Shown here piece after piece: positions 43,557-46,251 of a DNA stretch of 46,251 nucleotides. The notes below the pieces were generated by a model, which saw only the letters and a list, made by a program, of their open reading frames with translations, was not told the DNA's origin and made no database searches. Position 1 is the stretch's first letter; each line of letters begins with the position of its first letter. Made by a program: the position numbers and the translations under genes. The DNA comes from Prevotellaceae bacterium (lineage in GTDB: Bacteria > Bacteroidota > Bacteroidia > Bacteroidales > Bacteroidaceae). The stretch spans positions 1 through 46,251 of the forward strand of contig JAHZGX010000024.1 in NCBI GenBank assembly GCA_019420585.1, in the 5' to 3' direction.

Positions 43557-43564
43557 CAAAAGTA
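43557..43564 (-). promoter_or_regulatory. -7 promoter box for EamA gene
   Basis: Minus-strand TACTTTTG fits TAnnTTTG and lies 236 bp before the EamA start, giving a long leader. Confidence 0.4.
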
Positions 43565-43681
43565 TATAATTTCGATGAAACAGCGCAATGTATTCCTGTT
43601 TTTGGCAAATGGCTCAGGGAAAAAGCCATGAATGGTGAATTTGAGATTGCACCTCAATACCGTTCCAAAAGTAAGGAGATT

Positions 43682-43706
43682 CCCCCCCCCCCCCAAAAAA
43701 AAAAAA
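43682..43706. repeat. Homopolymer C13-A12 tract
   Basis: 13 consecutive C followed by 12 consecutive A, between the EamA promoter and the 54-bp repeat. Slippage-prone; length may vary or be a sequencing error. Confidence 0.85.
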
Positions 43707-43727
43707 TCGGCCATTAGAGCAGAGTCC

Positions 43728-43781
43728 TTTGGGACAAGGCAGCGAGTCCCGGCACGGGCAGATGCCGGCTGGGACTCGGAG
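43728..43781 (-). repeat. 54-bp hairpin repeat, copy 2 (after amidase gene)
   Basis: Second copy of 42399-42452, 16 bp after the amidase stop on the same strand. Same hairpin (CGAGTCCCAGC / GCCGGGACTCG with one mismatch in the inner stem). Confidence 0.75.
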
Positions 43782-43797
43782 GGTGAAAGGGGGCAGC

Positions 43798-44211
43798 CTA
43801 TGGCTGGAGGTCATCATATTCGCGCACGTCAAAGCAGGGACATGCCTTGCGGGCGAAAGCATTGTGGCCCACGATGAGAGCTTTCGGGTAATCCGTCCTC
43901 AGGCGTTTCAGCAAGGCTCTCATGGCTGCCTTCTGTTGCGGGGTGCGAGTGTCGGCCGGCTGTCCGTCCGCATCCAGCCCTCCCTCGTAACAGATGCCTA
44001 TGGAGTGAGCGTTGTGGTGCAGGGTGTGCGCCCCCACCATTTCCGGCGGACGGCCATTCTCTATCGTCCCGTCACGCCTCACCACATAGTGATAGCCGCA
44101 GCCGTTCTTCCAGCCTCTGTCCAGATGCCATTGGTTGATTTGTTCCACCGAACTGGTCTGATGCGGCATGACCGCACTGCAATGGATAATCAAGAGCGTA
44201 ATCAGTCTCAT
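43798..44211 (-). CDS. T7-lysozyme-like N-acetylmuramoyl-L-alanine amidase
   Basis: 137-residue Amidase_2 enzyme that cuts the bond between MurNAc and L-Ala in peptidoglycan. Zinc ligands: His10 in LIIHCSA, the His in VGHNAFA and the Cys in KACPCFD, the T7-lysozyme arrangement, including the Lys before ACPCFD. Conserved GCGYHYVVRRDGTIE and SIGICYEGG are present. The N-terminus lacks a signal peptide, so export may need another route, or it works like a phage endolysin. AGGAAG precedes the ATG. Part of the HU-smalltalk-amidase module found in Bacteroides. Confidence 0.93.
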   Translation of the reverse strand: MRLITLLIIHCSAVMPHQTSSVEQINQWHLDRGWKNGCGYHYVVRRDGTIENGRPPEMVGAHTLHHNAHSIGICYEGGLDADGQPADTRTPQQKAAMRALLKRLRTDYPKALIVGHNAFARKACPCFDVREYDDLQP

Positions 44212-44232
44212 GGCTTTTCTTCCTGTTGAGGT

Positions 44233-44343
44233 TTACGCCAGTCCTCCGTTGGTGATGCAGCTGGACACGACCACGCTTGAGGCGATGGCGGTCAGGATGG
44301 CGATGATGAGGTTGATGACTTGCTTGAACTTTACGTTTTTCAT
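44233..44343 (-). CDS. Smalltalk protein (36 residues)
   Basis: MKNVKFKQVINLIIAILTAI is followed by a Ser/Val stretch and VSSCITNGGLA. A hydrophobic segment at about 9-28 makes it a likely membrane peptide. Small proteins of this type, called smalltalk, occur between an HU-like gene and an amidase in Bacteroides, exactly the order here. Function unknown; a holin-like role next to an amidase is plausible but unproven. Starts at ATG 44343 and ends 21 bp before the amidase. Confidence 0.85.
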   Translation of the reverse strand: MKNVKFKQVINLIIAILTAIASSVVVSSCITNGGLA

Positions 44344-44480
44344 GACTTTGAATTTTTAAGAATTGAGAATCATTGGAATGGGTGCCGGTGGCTTGGACTC
44401 CCCCGGGCGAGCGGGTGCCCTTGCATGGCTTTGGGCTATAGGCGCATTCCGGACACGCCTTCAGGGGAGTCCTTTGCCCG

Positions 44481-45008
44481 TCAACTCAGGTCGTCGCCGC
44501 TGTCACCGCCGGTGCCGCCGGTGCCGGGGTTAGTGCCGGGGTCGGTACCCCCTCCGCTGTTCCCGCCTCCCTGGGATCCTCCGGGCGAGGTGGAGTCCCC
44601 GGCGGATGCGGCGGTACCCACCCTCTTCAGGCTGGCCAGGAGACTGAGGCTGCCCGAGGAGAACTCTCCCGTGGCACGGGCTCGCAGGCGGACGCCCTTG
44701 ATGTTCTTGGCCACGGAGAACTCCTTCTCCCCGGCGGCTCCCGCCTTGTGGTTGATTCCGATGGAGAAGATGGCCAGGTTGTCAATCTTCACCGCGTTGC
44801 CCTCCAGGCAGATTTCCCTGACGCAGTCCACCATGTCGGTGAGGAGCCCCAGGATGGTGCCCGGGGAGTAGGGCGTGTTGTGGGCGGCCATGTGCTCGGC
44901 CAAGCCCTCCTTGTCCACAATCCGGCGGACCACGGGAGCGGCGTACCACTTGCCGCATGCCTGCGGCATCTTCTGGTTCTTGTTTTGCTTCAACTGATAC
45001 TGGATCAT
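44481..45008 (-). CDS. HU-like DNA-binding protein with Gly-rich tail
   Basis: 175 residues. The first ~125 match the Bacteroidetes HU/IHF-like family: IQYQLKQNKN, CGKWYAAPVVRR, HNTPYSPGTILGLLTDMVDCVREICLEGNAVKIDNLAIFSI in order, then KEFSVAKNIKGVRLRARATGEF. The tail (about 140-175) is Gly/Ser/Thr-rich low complexity ending GGDSGDDLS. The start at 45008 matches family usage; an in-frame ATG at 45041 with GAGAGGG before it would add 11 residues. Related HU-like proteins bind and bend DNA. It leads the smalltalk-amidase module and has its own promoter box. Confidence 0.87.
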   Translation of the reverse strand: MIQYQLKQNKNQKMPQACGKWYAAPVVRRIVDKEGLAEHMAAHNTPYSPGTILGLLTDMVDCVREICLEGNAVKIDNLAIFSIGINHKAGAAGEKEFSVAKNIKGVRLRARATGEFSSGSLSLLASLKRVGTAASAGDSTSPGGSQGGGNSGGGTDPGTNPGTGGTGGDSGDDLS

Positions 45009-45119
45009 TGTACTTGATTGGTGTTGATGGTTGTACTTCATGCTTGCCCTCTCTCGCGCCTCCTTGGCCTCCCGGACAGGCCGTGGTGGCGATGTGCCAA
45101 CGGGCTTTTGGACACGGTG

Positions 45120-45127
45120 CAAAGGTA
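45120..45127 (-). promoter_or_regulatory. -7 promoter box for HU-smalltalk-amidase module
   Basis: Minus-strand TACCTTTG fits TAnnTTTG, 79 to 112 bp before the candidate start codons. Confidence 0.55.
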
Positions 45128-45236
45128 CGGCGGCGGTGGAGGGGCAGTCTCGAATTAGATGGAATTAGATGGAATTAAGGTTGATTTGTTAGCATATATT
45201 AACACTTTGGGAAGGTTGGTTTGGGAATAAAGTTTC

Positions 45237-45244
45237 TAACTTCG
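45237..45244 (+). promoter_or_regulatory. -7-like box for the toxin-antitoxin pair
   Basis: TAACTTCG differs by one base from TAnnTTTG, 29 bp before the antitoxin ATG. Back to back with the HU promoter region. Confidence 0.4.
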
Positions 45245-45273
45245 CAATGTAATCGCTAGAGAAAGGACACAAG

Positions 45274-45555
45274 ATGAATACCATCACCATAGATTCTGAC
45301 ATGTACAAGGATGCCGTTGAGTACGCAAGGCGATACAACATGAGCGTCCGGGAAGTGGTAGAATACGGCATACAATTGGTCATTGGATCCATAAGTGGCA
45401 AAACAGCCAACAAGAGGGCTGAAAAAGTACATGAGCCCAGTCTTGAAGAGGCGTTGGGATATATGGACTCCATCGTGTCCGATGGTTTTGGCAAGATGCC
45501 TGTTCCTGCTGATGATGACGGACGTGACGCAAGAACGGAAAAATATATGCTATGA
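45274..45555 (+). CDS. VapB-like antitoxin (DUF6364-type)
   Basis: 93 residues. A short N-terminal strand (NTITIDSDMYKDAVEYARRYNMSVREVVEYGIQ in sequence) looks like a ribbon-helix-helix: beta strand, helix, turn, helix. The C-terminal half (LEEALGYMDSIVSDGFGKMP) would wrap the PIN toxin. It should bind its promoter and inhibit the PIN-domain toxin downstream, whose ATG overlaps its stop by 4 bp. Bacteroides DUF6364 proteins pair with PIN toxins in the same way. Confidence 0.82.
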   Translation: MNTITIDSDMYKDAVEYARRYNMSVREVVEYGIQLVIGSISGKTANKRAEKVHEPSLEEALGYMDSIVSDGFGKMPVPADDDGRDARTEKYML

Positions 45556-45962
45556 ATGTTTTCGTGGATACCAACGTGCTTATTGATTACGTCTGTGTAA
45601 GAGACGAATTTTATGAAGACGCCAAAAGACTGTTTGCTTTAGGTTATATGAACAAACTGAACCTAAGCATATCGTCTTTGTCCATTATAAACACCATGTA
45701 TGTTGGGAGAAAATACGGGATATCAACCATAAGAAAACGCCTCAAGTCCATGCTGGCCTTTGTCAAAGTCTGTGACCTGAAGGCTTGTGTCGTGAAGGAA
45801 GCACTTGACAGCAACTGGAAGGACTATGAAGATGCCGTCCAGTATAAATGCGCAAGGCATACCGATGCGGACTGCATCGTAACCCGAAACAAGAGAGACT
45901 TTGCAGGTGCGGAGATTCCGGTATATACTTCAGGCGAATTGCTGTCGTTGCTGCAAGCCTAA
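45552..45962 (+). CDS. PIN-domain toxin (VapC-like)
   Basis: 136-residue PIN-domain ribonuclease. The acidic metal-binding residues are in place: Asp6 in FVDTNVLIDY, the acidic residues near 18-23, and DADCIVTRNKRDF near 100-112. It probably cleaves tRNA or rRNA to arrest growth; the target is unknown. Co-translated with the antitoxin by ATGA overlap. Length is normal for VapC. Not a recognised subfamily beyond PIN. Confidence 0.9.
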   Translation: MNVFVDTNVLIDYVCVRDEFYEDAKRLFALGYMNKLNLSISSLSIINTMYVGRKYGISTIRKRLKSMLAFVKVCDLKACVVKEALDSNWKDYEDAVQYKCARHTDADCIVTRNKRDFAGAEIPVYTSGELLSLLQA

Positions 45963-46030
45963 AGCGTCATTCTTCCCCTGCATGCCGGCCGCAGCAGATT
46001 GTCCCTGCTTTCCTTGCATGGGAGGGCAGT

Positions 46031-46228
46031 TCACGGGTCGCCCAGGTAATGGAGGATGATGCGCAACTGGCGGGGAGTGAACAGGCGTGCGCGAGGCGTG
46101 TATCCCGTCCGGGACAGGGCTTCCTTCAGTTGCGGGCAGCGGTTCACCCACTTCATGAGGTGGCTCTCGGCACTGCGGGGCTTGGCCTCGGGGAAATAGA
46201 GCATGGCCAGTTCACGCTTGCTGACCAT
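46031..46228 (-). CDS. DUF4248 domain protein, possibly cut by the window end
   Basis: 65 residues visible: VSKRELAMLYFPEAKPRSAE at the start and FTPRQLRIILHYLGDP at the end, the two conserved blocks of DUF4248, a small Bacteroides family often found near HU-like genes and mobile regions. The frame is open upstream of ATG 46228 to the window edge (QDNLLNS), so the true start may lie outside. DUF4248 probably has a helix-turn-helix fold; its function is unknown. Confidence 0.8.
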   Translation of the reverse strand: MVSKRELAMLYFPEAKPRSAESHLMKWVNRCPQLKEALSRTGYTPRARLFTPRQLRIILHYLGDP

Positions 46229-46251
46229 GCTGTTCAGTAGGTTGTCTTGTT

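Larger units (their letters stand above)
43322..43797. other. 476-bp gap with promoter, C/A tract and hairpin repeat
   Basis: Holds the EamA promoter box (43557-43564, minus), a homopolymer pair of 13 C then 12 A (43682-43706), and copy 2 of the 54-bp hairpin repeat. Frames crossing the tract on either strand are not protein-like. Confidence 0.5.

Noticed and set aside
43614..43862. Minus-strand frame running through the G/T homopolymer into the amidase end
   Set aside because: It depends on the exact length of the homopolymer tract, encodes Phe/Gly runs and overlaps the hairpin repeat.

Overview
The window looks like Bacteroidales chromosome (Bacteroidaceae or Prevotellaceae). Promoters carry the Bacteroidetes -7 box TAnnTTTG a short way upstream of genes. 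The glycoside hydrolase families (GH106, GH92, GH125), the NodT/HAE1 efflux operon, the LytTR two-component pair, the smalltalk/HU/amidase module and a DUF4248 protein are all typical of gut Bacteroidales. No tRNA, rRNA, CRISPR array, integrase or intact insertion sequence was recognised.

Layout. 0.1-0.9 kb: exonuclease III. 1.0-3.2 kb: a compact overlapping three-gene operon on the minus strand encoding a GNAT, an IbrA-like PAPS-reductase/DUF3440 protein and an IbrB-like ParB-fold protein. 3.2-9.5 kb: a secreted GH106 enzyme, a DUF2027-Smr protein, QueA and a NUDIX hydrolase. 9.6-15.2 kb: a complete RND tripartite efflux operon (adaptor, pump, outer-membrane factor). Divergent from it, 15.4-17.1 kb, is a LytS-type kinase with a LytTR response regulator, which probably controls the pump. 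17.2-31.0 kb: a glycan region with a clan GH-A hydrolase, a 1719-residue secreted beta-helix/LamG-like protein and a GH92-GH125-transglutaminase-lipoprotein operon. There is no SusC/SusD pair.

31.0-42.3 kb is an AT-rich accessory island, nearly all on the minus strand. It holds a frameshifted Rhs-core remnant with an orphan toxin tip, many small orphan genes of the kind seen beside polymorphic toxins (membrane proteins, lipoproteins, a CPCC zinc-binding protein, DUF3592-like proteins), a HipBA module that leads a tightly overlapping run of such genes, and a HEPN/Abi protein with a coupled partner gene. A divergent promoter beside the Abi gene points into two strong hairpins, a good candidate small RNA. 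The island is full of repeated pieces: a 24-bp promoter-containing exact repeat, a repeated ribosome-binding/start junction, a duplicated gene tail and a 45-bp imperfect repeat. This suggests assembly by cassette shuffling.

42.4-46.2 kb: an EamA transporter, a T7-lysozyme-like amidase, a 36-residue smalltalk protein, an HU-like DNA-binding protein, a VapBC-like pair and a DUF4248 protein at the window edge. A 54-bp hairpin repeat sits directly after both the transporter and the amidase.

The strongest candidates for something undescribed are the Abi protein, partner gene and divergent hairpin RNA at 40997-42307, the IbrAB-GNAT operon at 957-3188, and the hipBA-led orphan-gene operon with its reused start junctions. 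Family assignments are from recognition of sequence motifs, not from a search.
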